The notes: generated by a model not told the origin, from the letters alone. Counted from the stretch's first letter, positions 39,880 to 49,272 are shown. The stretch: DNA of 64,000 nucleotides from Actinomycetota bacterium (GCA_018268575.1 JAFDWF010000126.1:1-64000), one strand, 5' to 3'. Program-made: numbers and translations.

Positions 39880-40268
39880 GCGGCGTCAAGCGTCACCCGC
39901 ATCCCAGCGGGCTCTCGATCAGCGAATCGGTTTCCGTTTCCGGGCCCGGGACCTGGATCCACGTCTCCGGCCAGATTCCGATCGGTCCCGACGGCGAGGT
40001 GCTCGTCGGGCCGATGGGCGACCAGGCGCGCAACTGCCTTGAGTCGCTCGACCGCGCCCTCGTCAACGCCGGGTCGTCGCTCGCCGACATCGTCAAGATC
40101 ACCCTCTTCATCACCGACTTCACGCGCCTGGCCGAGGTCAACGCAGTTCGTGCCGAGTTCTTTGACGGGTTCCCGGCCAGTTCGGCGGTGGAGGTCTCGA
40201 GACTGTTCGGCGGCGCCGAGTTGGAGATCGAGGCCGTCGCCTTCAAACCGGATCGGGCGGCGGGCTGA
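39876..40268 (+). CDS. RidA-family (YjgF/UK114) enamine/imine deaminase
   Basis: This encodes 130 residues from a GTG overlapping the aminotransferase stop. RidA pattern: WIHVSGQIPIGPDGEVLVGP, QARNCLESLDRALVNAGSSLADIVKIT and AVNAVRAEFFDGFPASSAVEVSRLFG. The usual catalytic-site Arg in the C-terminal R-S/T-x-V segment is replaced (PASSAVEVSRL). That places it outside the archetypal RidA subgroup, so it may be a substrate-specific Rid homologue. Position after a PLP enzyme suggests quenching of reactive imines made by the pathway. Confidence 0.85.
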   Translation: MSGVKRHPHPSGLSISESVSVSGPGTWIHVSGQIPIGPDGEVLVGPMGDQARNCLESLDRALVNAGSSLADIVKITLFITDFTRLAEVNAVRAEFFDGFPASSAVEVSRLFGGAELEIEAVAFKPDRAAG

Positions 40269-40280
40269 CCCATGACGGCG

Positions 40281-42305
40281 CTACCGGTTTCCGTCTTCGT
40301 CGCTTCGAGCCGGGACTTCCAGGGCGCTCTCGATGCGCCCGAGCCGGCCGCCGACCTGCCGCAGGCGCAACGCCAGCTGGAGTTGGAGCCGGGCGTCGTC
40401 GGGCTCGCGCCAGTCCTCGCCAAGCAGCTCGGAGATCCGGGCCATCCGCTTGTAGAGGGTGTTGGTGTGGACGAAGGCGGCTTTGGCGGTGTTGGTCATG
40501 TTGCCGTCGTTCGCGAACCACACTTCCAGCGTGGTCAGGAGTTCGGCGCCGCGCTCCTGGTCGTAGCGGAGGACCGGGCCGAGGACCCGCTCGATGAAGC
40601 GCTCGAGCTGGTGGGGCTGGGCGGAACCGAAGACGATGCCGAAGGTGTCGGCTTCCTCCGCGAGGACGATCTGCCCGGTCCGACCAAGGGCGAGGGCAAG
40701 CTGCAGCGCCTGCCTGCTTTCCTCGTAGGTGTCCGCGACCGACTCGATGCCGCTCGTCGCCCGGGAGATCGCGATCGTCGCCGGCTGCTCATCGCCCGGC
40801 GCCGCCAGCGCCCGCTCGACCTCGGCCCCGATCGAGTCCGCTTCTGTGCTCGGCAGGACCAGGACGAGGAGGCCGTCGCGTTCACTCATCAGCCCGCCCC
40901 GCGCGGCCGCGGTCTGGCTCAGCCGCAGGCGGGTCCAGCGCCGCTGCCGGTCGCCGAGATCGACCAGCCCGACCACGAACTCGCGGTTCGGATCCCAGCC
41001 GAGTTTGTCGGCGCGCCGCAACAGCGTGGCTTCGTCATTGCCGACGCCGCCGATCAGGTCGTCGAGCAGCTCACCTCGGACGACGCTCTCGGCCTGCGCC
41101 CGGGCGAGCCCGTTGGCGATCGAGAGGGCAACCGGCAGGGCGGCCGATTCGAGCAGCTGAAGGTCGCCGTCCTGCGGCGAGTGCTTGGAGAGCAGCAGCG
41201 TCCCGAGCGACTCCGAGCGGGCCTGCATCGGCACGACCAGTCGCGCGGGCTCGCCGCCGGCCGCGGACATCTGGAAGCTCTTGCCTCCCTCGGGCGTGGC
41301 GGCGACCGTGCTGACCAGCGCGACCGGAAGCGTCTCCTCCTCAGGCGCTCCGGCCGCCGCCACGACGTGGCTTTCGTAGTCGAGCACGACCGCGCGTCCG
41401 TCGAGGGACTCGGCGATGGCCGAGATCATCTCGTTCAGCTTGGCGCCGTCGAGGGCGAGCTTACTCAGATGCCCCTGCAGGTCGATCGCCTGTTCGGCGA
41501 GCTCGGCGTTGACCTGGCTCAGCCAGCTGGCCTCGCGCAGGGCTTCGGAGGCGGTCATCACGCCGCTGAGAAGCTGCACGTTGGAGAGGGCGAGGGCGGC
41601 GTGGTCGGCGAGCGTCTGCAGCAGCCGCACGTCGTTGGGCGTGAAGGAGCGCTTCCCCCGGTTGGCCGCGATCACGATCCCGAGCAGCTCGTCGCCACGC
41701 TTCAGCGGCGCGCCCAGCATCGCCTCGAAGCCTTCGGCCTTGGCGTTGCCGTCGATCGTGTGGGTGTGCGTGAACCGCTGGTCGGCGAGGTAGTCGTCGG
41801 TCCACTCGGCGGTGCCGGTCTGGAGCACGAGGCCGCCGAGGCCGACTCCCTCGGAGAGACGAATCCGTCGCACCGGCTCGTCGGCGACGATGCCGTCGGT
41901 GGCGCGGTGGTAGGTGTCGCCGCTTTCGGGGTCGACCAGGGTGATCCAGGCGGCGTCCGCGCTCAGCAGCGAGCGGGCGCGCCGGCAGATCTCCCAGAGC
42001 ACGGCATCGGGCTCGCGCAACGCGGCGAGGCTCGCGACCGTCTCGATCAGGGCGCGCAGCTCCTGCTCGCGCCGGCTACGCTCGAAGTGCAGCTCTCGCA
42101 TTCGAAGCGCCCGGTCGAAGGCGTCGTCGATCCGTTCCTGCTCGGCCGCCGTCGGGTTCGTGCGCCGCAGCGCTTCGCGTACTTCCGCGAGTTCCGCCAT
42201 GGACCCGTCCTCCTCGATGAAACGGAGAACCTCCTCCATGAACTCCAGCGCTGAGACCCGGGTGGACTCCCGGCCAGCCTGCCCGGCGTCGCTGGCAGAT
42301 CGCAT
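40281..42305 (-). CDS. PucR-family transcriptional regulator with GAF sensor domain
   Basis: This encodes 674 residues from the ATG at 42305; inner starts such as MEEVLRFIEEDGSMAEL are possible. Residues about 55-80 are a charged helical (coiled-coil-like) lead. A GAF domain follows (about 85-230, AWITLVDPESGDTYHRATDG, FEAMLGAPLKRGDELLGIV), then a GGDEF-like/PucR middle region. The C-terminal PucR helix-turn-helix is at about 605-650 (NDGNMTNTAKAAFVHTNTLYKRM). PucR proteins regulate purine and other nitrogen-compound catabolism. It converges with the RidA gene and diverges from the importer at 42381, so it probably controls both flanking operons. Confidence 0.85.
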   Translation of the reverse strand: MRSASDAGQAGRESTRVSALEFMEEVLRFIEEDGSMAELAEVREALRRTNPTAAEQERIDDAFDRALRMRELHFERSRREQELRALIETVASLAALREPDAVLWEICRRARSLLSADAAWITLVDPESGDTYHRATDGIVADEPVRRIRLSEGVGLGGLVLQTGTAEWTDDYLADQRFTHTHTIDGNAKAEGFEAMLGAPLKRGDELLGIVIAANRGKRSFTPNDVRLLQTLADHAALALSNVQLLSGVMTASEALREASWLSQVNAELAEQAIDLQGHLSKLALDGAKLNEMISAIAESLDGRAVVLDYESHVVAAAGAPEEETLPVALVSTVAATPEGGKSFQMSAAGGEPARLVVPMQARSESLGTLLLSKHSPQDGDLQLLESAALPVALSIANGLARAQAESVVRGELLDDLIGGVGNDEATLLRRADKLGWDPNREFVVGLVDLGDRQRRWTRLRLSQTAAARGGLMSERDGLLVLVLPSTEADSIGAEVERALAAPGDEQPATIAISRATSGIESVADTYEESRQALQLALALGRTGQIVLAEEADTFGIVFGSAQPHQLERFIERVLGPVLRYDQERGAELLTTLEVWFANDGNMTNTAKAAFVHTNTLYKRMARISELLGEDWREPDDARLQLQLALRLRQVGGRLGRIESALEVPARSDEDGNR

Positions 42306-42380
42306 CCCTGCCGCTGACTGTAGCGGGCATTTCCCGGAGGACCAAGCGGTTCGGGGGTCTGGTTCCCCGCTGTCGGGGGG

Positions 42381-43316
42381 GTGCGGAAATTGAGCTCCGG
42401 TTCGCTTGTGATCGGCGACGAGGGCATCACGCCCGCGCTCCCGGACGGCCCGAGCCCGCGGGAGGCGGGGCGGGCGGGGAGGATCGCGAAGGCGATCCGC
42501 TCTGACCGCCAACTCCTGATCCCGGTGGCGGTTCTGGTTCTCATCCTCCTCTTCGCCTTCCTCGTCCCGACCTTCTGGCCCGAAAGCCCGAGCAAGCAGG
42601 ACCTGATCAGTGCCCTGCAACCGCCCTCGGGGTCGCATCCGATGGGCACCGATCAGCTGGGGCGCGACGTCCTCGCGCGGGTCTCAGAGGGCGCGCGGAT
42701 CTCCTTGGTCGTCGCGCTGCTGGTCACCCTCGGCGGCGCCGTCGTCGGCGGCGTGATCGGGCTCTTCGCGGGCACCCTGGGCGGCGCCCCCGACGGGATC
42801 GCGATGCGGGTGATGGACGCGATCCTGGCCTTCCCGCCGCTGATCCTGGCGATGGCGGTGACGGTCGGGCTCGGCGTTGGTCTCTCGACCGCGGCCCTCG
42901 GCATCGCCCTGGTCTCCGTCCCCTGGTACGCCCGCCTCTTGCGCTCCGAGGCACTGCGCATCCGCTCCCTGCCCTTCGTCGAAGCAGCCCACGCGATGGG
43001 CGCGACCAAAAGCCGGATCATCGCCCGCCACGTCGTCCCCCACTGCATGCCGGTCCTCGCCATCCAGATGGCCGCCGCCTTCGGCTACGCGATCCTCGCG
43101 TTGGCCGGACTCAGCTTCATCGGCCTCGGCGCCCAGGTCCCCACTCCCGAGTGGGGGGCGATGATCACCGAAGGCCAGCAGTTCACCCTTACCGGCCAGT
43201 GGTGGATCGCGATCTTCCCCGGCTTTTTTCTGCTGATCACGGTCACCGCCACCAGCATGGTCGCCGACTGCATCCGCGACATCCTCGACCCGCGCGGCAG
43301 CTACGCGAGGATCTGA
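42381..43316 (+). CDS. ABC transporter permease, DppC/OppC type
   Basis: This encodes 311 residues from a GTG. One N-terminal membrane helix (LLIPVAVLVLILLFAFLVP) is followed by a periplasmic loop with GSHPMGTDQLGRDVLARV, the hallmark of DppC-type subunits, then five helices and the cytoplasmic EAAHAMGATKSRIIARHVVP coupling motif. It pairs with the next gene product. In this operon the C-type permease comes first and the binding protein last, an unusual order. The 76-base gap to the PucR gene is the shared promoter region. Confidence 0.9.
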   Translation: MRKLSSGSLVIGDEGITPALPDGPSPREAGRAGRIAKAIRSDRQLLIPVAVLVLILLFAFLVPTFWPESPSKQDLISALQPPSGSHPMGTDQLGRDVLARVSEGARISLVVALLVTLGGAVVGGVIGLFAGTLGGAPDGIAMRVMDAILAFPPLILAMAVTVGLGVGLSTAALGIALVSVPWYARLLRSEALRIRSLPFVEAAHAMGATKSRIIARHVVPHCMPVLAIQMAAAFGYAILALAGLSFIGLGAQVPTPEWGAMITEGQQFTLTGQWWIAIFPGFFLLITVTATSMVADCIRDILDPRGSYARI

Positions 43317-43317
43317 G

Positions 43318-44343
43318 ATGGCACGGGTAATCGTCTACCGGATCCTCGGGTCGATCGCCGCTGTCTTCGGTGCCTCCCTGCTCGCCTTCCTGATCATGCG
43401 GGCGCTGCCGGGCGACCCCGCCCGCGTGATCCTCGGCCCCCTCGCCTCCCCCAAAGCCCTGGTCGAAGTCCGCCACGAGCTCGGCCTCGACAAGAGCCTT
43501 TTCGTCCAGTACTGGGACTACATCACCAGCTTCCTCTCCGGCAACTGGGGCTACTCCTACACTCTGAACGCCCCGGTCAAGTCGCTGTTTGTCGAACGCT
43601 TCCCGGCGACGATCGAACTCGCCCTCTTCTCCTTCATCTTCACCATGGCGACCGCGATCGCTCTCGCCCTGCTCTCCACCTACCGCCGCCGCCCGGTGAC
43701 CGATGGAGTGGTGCGCGGAGCTTCCTACCTCGGCTTCGGCACCCCGCCCTTCTTCCTCGGCGTGCTCCTCTTGATCATCTTCTTCAAGTCCCTGCACTGG
43801 CTGCCGGGACCGGAAGGAAGGCTCGGGATCGGAGCCGAAGCGCCTCCTTCGGCCACCGGCCTCTACCCGATCGACGCGCTCTTGGCCGGCGACCTCTCGA
43901 CCTTCTGGGAATCGATTCGGCACCTGATCCTGCCCTCGATCGCATTGGGGGTGGCCTCCTTCTCCTTCATCGTCCGTCTCCTGCGAGCCAACCTGCTCGA
44001 GGTCTCCCGCGAGCCCTTCCTGATCGTCGCCCGCGGCAAGGGCCTTGCTCGCTGGACCGCCTTCCGCCGCCACGCCCTGCCCAATGCCTTCCTCCCGACC
44101 CTGACCACGGCGGGGTTGGTGCTGGGCGAATTCTTGGCGGGCTCGGTCTTGGTCGAACGCGTCTTCGACTGGCCCGGGATCGGCTCCCTCGTCTACGAAG
44201 CGATCGTCAAGCAGGACTTCGCGATCGTCCAGGCCTTCGTCCTCTTCAGCGCCCTGATGTTCGTCGCGGTCAACCTGATCGTCGACCTCCTCTACGCGGC
44301 GATCGACCCGCGGGTCCGGATCCCGGCGGTGACCGCTACCTGA
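43318..44343 (+). CDS. ABC transporter permease, DppB/OppB type
   Basis: This encodes 341 residues. The N-terminal helix IAAVFGASLLAFLIMRALPGDPA (read in part) is followed by the family segment LGLDKSLFVQYWDYITSFLSG, a WGYSYTLNAPV loop, further helices, and the coupling helix KGLARWTAFRRHALPNAFLP. It forms the channel with the DppC-type subunit and its stop overlaps the ATPase start. The family moves oligopeptides but also many other solutes, so the substrate may be the compound attacked by the Hyu enzymes. Confidence 0.9.
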   Translation: MARVIVYRILGSIAAVFGASLLAFLIMRALPGDPARVILGPLASPKALVEVRHELGLDKSLFVQYWDYITSFLSGNWGYSYTLNAPVKSLFVERFPATIELALFSFIFTMATAIALALLSTYRRRPVTDGVVRGASYLGFGTPPFFLGVLLLIIFFKSLHWLPGPEGRLGIGAEAPPSATGLYPIDALLAGDLSTFWESIRHLILPSIALGVASFSFIVRLLRANLLEVSREPFLIVARGKGLARWTAFRRHALPNAFLPTLTTAGLVLGEFLAGSVLVERVFDWPGIGSLVYEAIVKQDFAIVQAFVLFSALMFVAVNLIVDLLYAAIDPRVRIPAVTAT

Positions 44344-45368
44344 TGGACGCCCTGAACGACAACGGCTCGGTCCTCTCGGTCCGAAACCTCTCCACCGTCT
44401 TCGAGACCGGCAACGCCGCCACCTGCGCGGTGCGGGATGTCTCCTTCGACCTGCGCCCCGACGAACGCCTCGGGATCGTAGGGGAGTCGGGTTCTGGGAA
44501 GTCGGCGATGGCTCTCTCGATCCTCGGCCTGATCGAGCCCCCCGGCCGCGTCTCCGGCGGCGAGATCCTGCTCGGCGGCCGCGATATCTCGAAGCTCTCC
44601 GATCGCCAGATGGGCGCGGTTCGCGGCAAGGAGATCGCCCTCGTCCTTCAAGACCCCTCGACCGCCCTGGATCCGGTGAAGACGATCGGTCGCCAGATCA
44701 TCGAGGTCCTGGCGGCTCATGAACCTGACCTGAAGCGAAAGGCCGCCCGCAAGCGAGCGGTCGAGTTGCTCGAAGACGTCGACATCTCCCACGCCGAGCG
44801 CCGCCTCGACGACTACCCCCACCAATACTCGGGCGGGATGCGCCAGCGGGTCGCGATCGCGATGGCGATCGCCCTGAACCCCAAGGTTCTGATCGCCGAC
44901 GAGCCGACCACCGCGCTCGACGTCACCACCCAGGCCCAGATCCTCTCCCTGATGGACCGCCTGGTCGAGGACCATAACACCGCCGTCATCTTTATCACCC
45001 ACAATCTCGGCGTCGTCTCGGAGTTCTGCGACTCGGTGGCGGTGATGTATACGGGCCGGTTCGTGGAGACCTCGGGGGTCGAACACATCTTCAGTGCTCC
45101 GACCCATCCCTACTCGGAGGCCCTCCTCAACTGCGTCCCGAACCCCGAGAAGCTCGCCCAGGGTCCCCTGCCGGCGATCACCGGCTTCCCGCCGGATCTC
45201 TCCCAGCTTCCTTCTGGCTGCTCGTTTGCACCCCGCTGTCCGGTCGGCAAGGACCTGGCGCAGTGCTATGAGAAAGCGCCCGTCACCCACCGCATCTCAT
45301 GCCCCGACGGCGAGGTTGGGGTGGAGTGCCACTTCGCCGAGGCCCGTGCCCGGGGGGCGAGCACGTGA
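44343..45368 (+). CDS. ABC transporter ATP-binding protein, DppD/OppD type
   Basis: This encodes 341 residues. Walker A GESGSGKSAMAL, Q-loop LVLQDPSTALDPV, signature YSGGMRQRVAIAMAIA, Walker B KVLIADEPTTALDVTTQ and the H-loop FITHNLGV are all intact. The C-terminal oligopeptide extension has the CSFAPRCPVGKDLAQC Cys pattern that binds an iron-sulfur cluster in some homologues. It overlaps the DppF-type gene by four bases and should form a heterodimer with it. Confidence 0.92.
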   Translation: MDALNDNGSVLSVRNLSTVFETGNAATCAVRDVSFDLRPDERLGIVGESGSGKSAMALSILGLIEPPGRVSGGEILLGGRDISKLSDRQMGAVRGKEIALVLQDPSTALDPVKTIGRQIIEVLAAHEPDLKRKAARKRAVELLEDVDISHAERRLDDYPHQYSGGMRQRVAIAMAIALNPKVLIADEPTTALDVTTQAQILSLMDRLVEDHNTAVIFITHNLGVVSEFCDSVAVMYTGRFVETSGVEHIFSAPTHPYSEALLNCVPNPEKLAQGPLPAITGFPPDLSQLPSGCSFAPRCPVGKDLAQCYEKAPVTHRISCPDGEVGVECHFAEARARGAST

Positions 45369-46501
45369 GCAAGCAGGCGGGTCCTGCTCCCGGGAGCGCC
45401 CTGACCAACGGCTCCGACCTTCCGATCCTCCAGGCCGGGGGGATCGAGAAATCCTTCAAGGTGCGCGGCGGCGACCGGCTGAGGGGAAATCCCGAGGTCA
45501 AGGTGCTCGATGACATCTCACTCAGCGTGAAACGCGGCGAGAGCCTCGGTCTGGTCGGGGAGTCTGGTTGCGGCAAGTCCACGCTCGCCCGCTGCCTCCT
45601 GCGCCTCCTCGACCTCTCCGATGGAAGCGTCAAGTTCGACGGCACCGACCTGCAGTCCCTTGGCGCCAAGCAGTTGCGGGCCCTGCGCCGCCGCATGCAG
45701 TTCGTCTTCCAGGACCCCTACGCCTCCCTCGACCCCCGTATGAGCGCGCTGCAGATCGTCGAAGAGCCACTCCAGATCCACGAGGTCGGAGACGCTGAGG
45801 AGCGGAGGCAGAAGGCGCTCGAGATGCTGGTCGAGGTCGGCCTCACCAAGGCCCAGGCGAAAAGGCGGCCCCATGCCTTTTCCGGCGGCCAGCGCCAGCG
45901 GATCGGGATCGCCCGGGCCTTCGTGCTGCATCCCGAGCTCGTGATCCTGGACGAGCCGGTCTCCGCCCTCGACGTCTCGGTCCAGGCGCAGGTGCTCAAC
46001 CTTCTCCGGAGATTGCAGAAGGAGCTCGGCCTCACCTACGTCTTCATCACCCACGACCTCGCCGTCGCCGAGTATTTCTGCGATCGGGTCGCGGTGCTCT
46101 ACGTCGGTCAAGTGATGGAGATCGCCGACCGCAGGGCCCTCTTTCACCAGCCCCTGCACCCCTACTCGGTCTCGCTGCTCTCGGTGGTGCCGGTGCCGGC
46201 GGCGGGAGGGCGCAAGCGGCGCGCTTCCCGGCCTCCCCTGATCGGGGAAGTCGGATCGGTGGTGGAGCGGCCCGCCGGCTGCCCGTTCGAGCCTCGCTGC
46301 CCGGTCGGGCGTGGCAAAGACATCTGCAAGGGCCAGCGCCCGGCGCTCACCAAGCCGGCCGAGGGGCACTGGGTGGCGTGTCACTTCCCGGGTGAGGCGA
46401 CGGCGGCGAGGGGCGTTGCGGAGACCCCTGCCTCCAATCCCAAGACCTCCCCGCAGATCGACCAATCGCCCCGGCAGCTACACGAAGGTGGAGAGCAATG
46501 A
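45365..46501 (+). CDS. ABC transporter ATP-binding protein, DppF/OppF type
   Basis: This encodes 378 residues from the GTG at 45365, which overlaps the DppD stop; the longer frame is not protein-like. Walker A GESGCGKSTLARCLL, Q-loop FVFQDPYASLDPR, signature FSGGQRQRIGIARAF, Walker B LVILDEPVSALDVSVQ and H-loop FITHDLAV are present, with the C-terminal CPFEPRCPVGRGKDIC extension. The final residues are Pro/Ser-rich and probably unstructured. It is followed directly by the binding-protein gene with an ATGA overlap. Confidence 0.92.
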   Translation: MSKQAGPAPGSALTNGSDLPILQAGGIEKSFKVRGGDRLRGNPEVKVLDDISLSVKRGESLGLVGESGCGKSTLARCLLRLLDLSDGSVKFDGTDLQSLGAKQLRALRRRMQFVFQDPYASLDPRMSALQIVEEPLQIHEVGDAEERRQKALEMLVEVGLTKAQAKRRPHAFSGGQRQRIGIARAFVLHPELVILDEPVSALDVSVQAQVLNLLRRLQKELGLTYVFITHDLAVAEYFCDRVAVLYVGQVMEIADRRALFHQPLHPYSVSLLSVVPVPAAGGRKRRASRPPLIGEVGSVVERPAGCPFEPRCPVGRGKDICKGQRPALTKPAEGHWVACHFPGEATAARGVAETPASNPKTSPQIDQSPRQLHEGGEQ

Positions 46502-48213
46502 ACCAAGTAAGACGCAAGGCAAAGTCAAGAGTCGCGTGGACCATTTTAGGAATCGGCGTTCTCGCTGCACTGGTCCTCTCGGCTTGCGGTGGCAGCTCGG
46601 GCGGCAGCAGCTCGGGCGGTGCACCGACCGCCTCCTCCGGTGCGCTTAGCACCTCGAAGAGCAACCCCAACGCGACGATGATCGTCAACGTCGCCACCCC
46701 GATCGCCACCCTGGACCCGACCTTCACCCTGGCCACCCAGGAAGTAGGGCTCGACGGGGCACTCTACTCAACGCTGACCAAATCCAAATACACGGACGGT
46801 CCGGTCCAGGGCACCACGGAAGCAATCCTCGACGTCAACGGCATCGAACCGTACCTCGCCGAATCCTGGAAATACAGCAACGGCAACAAGACTCTGACCT
46901 TTAGGCTCCACCCGAACCTGAAATTCCCGAGCGGCGATCCGCTCAATGCCGAAGCGGTGAAATGGTCGCTGGAACGGACCGTGAAGGCTAAATCAGGCGG
47001 TTACTCGGTGCTCGAAGAAAACGACTTCAAACCGCCGTTGATCAAGTCCATTGAAGCCCCGAACCCGACGACGGTCGTTCTCAACTATAAGCGGCCGGCG
47101 CCGAACCAGCTTCAGGTCCTTTCGACCCCGACGGCTGGCGCGATCTACGACCCGAAAGTGGTCGAAGAAAACGGCGGCCAGAAGGAAGGCACGCCCAACG
47201 AGTACCTCGGCACCCACTCCGCCGGGTACGGCCCCTACCTGCTGAAGAGCTACAAGCCAAACCACGAAATGGTGCTCGAAGCGAACCCCGACTTCTTCGA
47301 ACCCGCGAAAACGAAGAACGTGATCATCAGGTTCGTTCCCGATAACGAAACGCTACTTCTGGATGCGCAGTCGGGCCAGGCCGATGTCACCCTGGGCCTC
47401 TCGTTCCAGGCAGCCAAGAGCCTCGAAGGGAACGGCTGTTGTACCGTCGCCGCGTTCAAGTCGCGACAGGCACAGACGCTCAACTTTCCAATCAACGAAC
47501 TGGAACCGTTCAAGAGCAACGCCCTGCCGGAGTTCAAGAACCAGAAGTTCCGCCAGGCGCTCGCGACCGCGTTCCCCTACGAAGCCATCCTAGAAAAAGT
47601 CGCCTACGGCTACGGCCAAACTTACAACGGCGAGTGGATGCCGGCGTTCTCCTGGTACGACCCGAAAATCGGCGCGCCGCTCGAAACCAACATCGAAAAA
47701 GCCAAGGAACTCATGGCCGAATCCGGTGTGAAGACCCCGGTCAGCTTCCCTATCTATGTCTCCCAGGGCGCGATCGTCGAAAAAGAAATCGCCACCGCGG
47801 CCGCTGGAGCATGGGAAGAACTGGGTGTGAATGCGACGGTTCAGACGACCTCGCCTGCCAAATTCTTGGAAGTCGTCTACGAAACTCATGACGGCGTCAC
47901 CGTGTTCATCGACGGCCCCCAGGTCATCGCCCCGGACTACTACTGGTCCTACGATCTCCAGTGCCCGCCGAACAACGCGTTCAACGACACGGATGTGTGC
48001 GTGAGGAAATCCGACGCAGCGATGAAGAAGATCCCGTACACGACGAAGGAACCACAGCGTCAGGAACTCCTCAACGAAGCCAACCTGGGATGGATCGATG
48101 CGACCCCGCGCATCTGGGTCTACAACCAGGACGCGGTCGCCGTACTCGGCAAAGACATGACCGAATACGCCTCCAGCGACCTGCCGGAAGTGAGGCTCTG
48201 GGCGAAGGGCTGA
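46498..48213 (+). CDS. ABC transporter substrate-binding lipoprotein, family 5 (peptide/nickel type)
   Basis: This encodes 571 residues with a lipoprotein signal (ILGIGVLAALVLSAC, acylated Cys30), a Ser/Gly-rich linker and the SBP_bac_5 fold: ATLDPTFTLATQEVGLDGAL, PYLAESWKYSNGNKTLTFRL, FPSGDPLNAEAVKWSLERT and GYGPYLLKSYKPNHEMVLEA. Such proteins bind peptides and also many unrelated solutes. It is the last gene of the importer operon, ahead of a strong terminator. Glutamate codons are nearly all GAA, in contrast to GAG in the upstream ATPase genes, which suggests high expression. Confidence 0.9.
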   Translation: MNQVRRKAKSRVAWTILGIGVLAALVLSACGGSSGGSSSGGAPTASSGALSTSKSNPNATMIVNVATPIATLDPTFTLATQEVGLDGALYSTLTKSKYTDGPVQGTTEAILDVNGIEPYLAESWKYSNGNKTLTFRLHPNLKFPSGDPLNAEAVKWSLERTVKAKSGGYSVLEENDFKPPLIKSIEAPNPTTVVLNYKRPAPNQLQVLSTPTAGAIYDPKVVEENGGQKEGTPNEYLGTHSAGYGPYLLKSYKPNHEMVLEANPDFFEPAKTKNVIIRFVPDNETLLLDAQSGQADVTLGLSFQAAKSLEGNGCCTVAAFKSRQAQTLNFPINELEPFKSNALPEFKNQKFRQALATAFPYEAILEKVAYGYGQTYNGEWMPAFSWYDPKIGAPLETNIEKAKELMAESGVKTPVSFPIYVSQGAIVEKEIATAAAGAWEELGVNATVQTTSPAKFLEVVYETHDGVTVFIDGPQVIAPDYYWSYDLQCPPNNAFNDTDVCVRKSDAAMKKIPYTTKEPQRQELLNEANLGWIDATPRIWVYNQDAVAVLGKDMTEYASSDLPEVRLWAKG

Positions 48214-48256
48214 CGATCAGGAAACGAGCCTGTCGAGGAGTTCGCTCCTGGCGTGC

Positions 48257-48294
48257 AAACGGCGTCCGGACCAACTGGGTTCCGGGCGCCGTTT
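48257..48294. terminator. Rho-independent terminator between convergent genes
   Basis: A 14-bp stem (AAACGGCGTCCGGA with TCCGGGCGCCGTTT, one G-T pair) and a 10-base loop end in TTTT. It lies between the binding-protein gene and the convergent MDR gene, so it may serve both strands. Confidence 0.8.
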
Positions 48295-48297
48295 TGC

Positions 48298-49272
48298 CTA
48301 GGGCGTGAGGACGATCTTGCCGAAGATTTCGCCGGCGATCATCGCTTTGATCGCCTCGGCGGCATCGGCGAGGGAGAGGATGTGGGCGATCCGTGGCCGC
48401 AGACCGGTGTTCTCGAGCAGCTGCACGAGGCCCGTGAGTTCCTCGCGTGTCCCCATCGTCGAACCGACGACCTCGATCTGTTTGAAGAATACGCGCGAGA
48501 GGTCGGCGGGCGGGTTGGAGCCGCTGGTGGCGCCTGAGACGACGACGCGCCCGCCCGGTTTGACGCTGCGCAAGGAGTGGCCCCAGGTCGCCTCGCCGAC
48601 GGTCTCGATCACGACGTCGACGCGGTCGGGGAGGCGGGCGCCGGTCTCGAATACCCCATGAGCGCCCAGCTCGCGTGCGTACTCGCGCTTGCGCTCCTCC
48701 CGGCTGGTCACCCAGACGCGGGCGCCGGTGGCGCGCGAGAGCGCGATCGCGGCTGAGGCGACGCCCCCGGCGGCACCCTGGATCAGGACCGTCTGCCCGG
48801 GCTTCAGCCGACCGCGGTTGAAGAGCATCCGGTAAGCAGTGAGGTATGCGGTCGGCAGGCAGGCGGCCTGCTCGAAGCTGAGCGAGGCGGGCTTGGGCAC
48901 CAGGTTGCGGCGCGGGACCGCGACGCGCTCGGCGAAGGTGCCGGGGTGGAGCTCGGAGAGCATCGTCCGCTTCGGGTCGAGCGATTCGTCCCCGTGCCAG
49001 TCGGGGTTGCCGACCAGCGCGTGGACGATCACCTCGTTGCCGTCGGGGTCGACGCCGGCGGCGTCGCAGCCGAGGATCATCGGCATCCGCTCTGCGGGCA
49101 GGCCGACGCCTTTCAGCGACCAAACGTCGTGGTGGTTCAGTGAGGCGGCACGGACCTCGACCACCACCCAGCCCTTCCGGACGTTCGGTTCCTCGACCTC
49201 GCCGATCTCGAGCGCTGAGAGCGGATCCTCGGGCGAGACCCGAACAGCGCAGGCGGCGAGCATGGGTGGCAT
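48298..49272 (-). CDS. Medium-chain dehydrogenase/reductase, quinone-oxidoreductase-like
   Basis: This encodes 324 residues from the ATG at 49272, or 321 from 49263. The GroES-like N-terminal domain lacks the cysteine cluster of a structural zinc. The coenzyme site is TVLIQGAAGGVASAAIALSR, and SVKPGGRVVVSGATSG follows. Such zinc-free or zinc-poor MDRs reduce quinones or enoyl compounds with NADPH. No operon partner is evident. The IS630 remnant lies just upstream, so the gene stands alone between a terminator and mobile debris. Confidence 0.83.
   Translation of the reverse strand: MPPMLAACAVRVSPEDPLSALEIGEVEEPNVRKGWVVVEVRAASLNHHDVWSLKGVGLPAERMPMILGCDAAGVDPDGNEVIVHALVGNPDWHGDESLDPKRTMLSELHPGTFAERVAVPRRNLVPKPASLSFEQAACLPTAYLTAYRMLFNRGRLKPGQTVLIQGAAGGVASAAIALSRATGARVWVTSREERKREYARELGAHGVFETGARLPDRVDVVIETVGEATWGHSLRSVKPGGRVVVSGATSGSNPPADLSRVFFKQIEVVGSTMGTREELTGLVQLLENTGLRPRIAHILSLADAAEAIKAMIAGEIFGKIVLTP

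Noticed and set aside
40272-42254. Plus-strand open frame of 660 codons opposite the PucR gene
   Set aside because: No domain; the minus strand has GAF and PucR helix-turn-helix segments.
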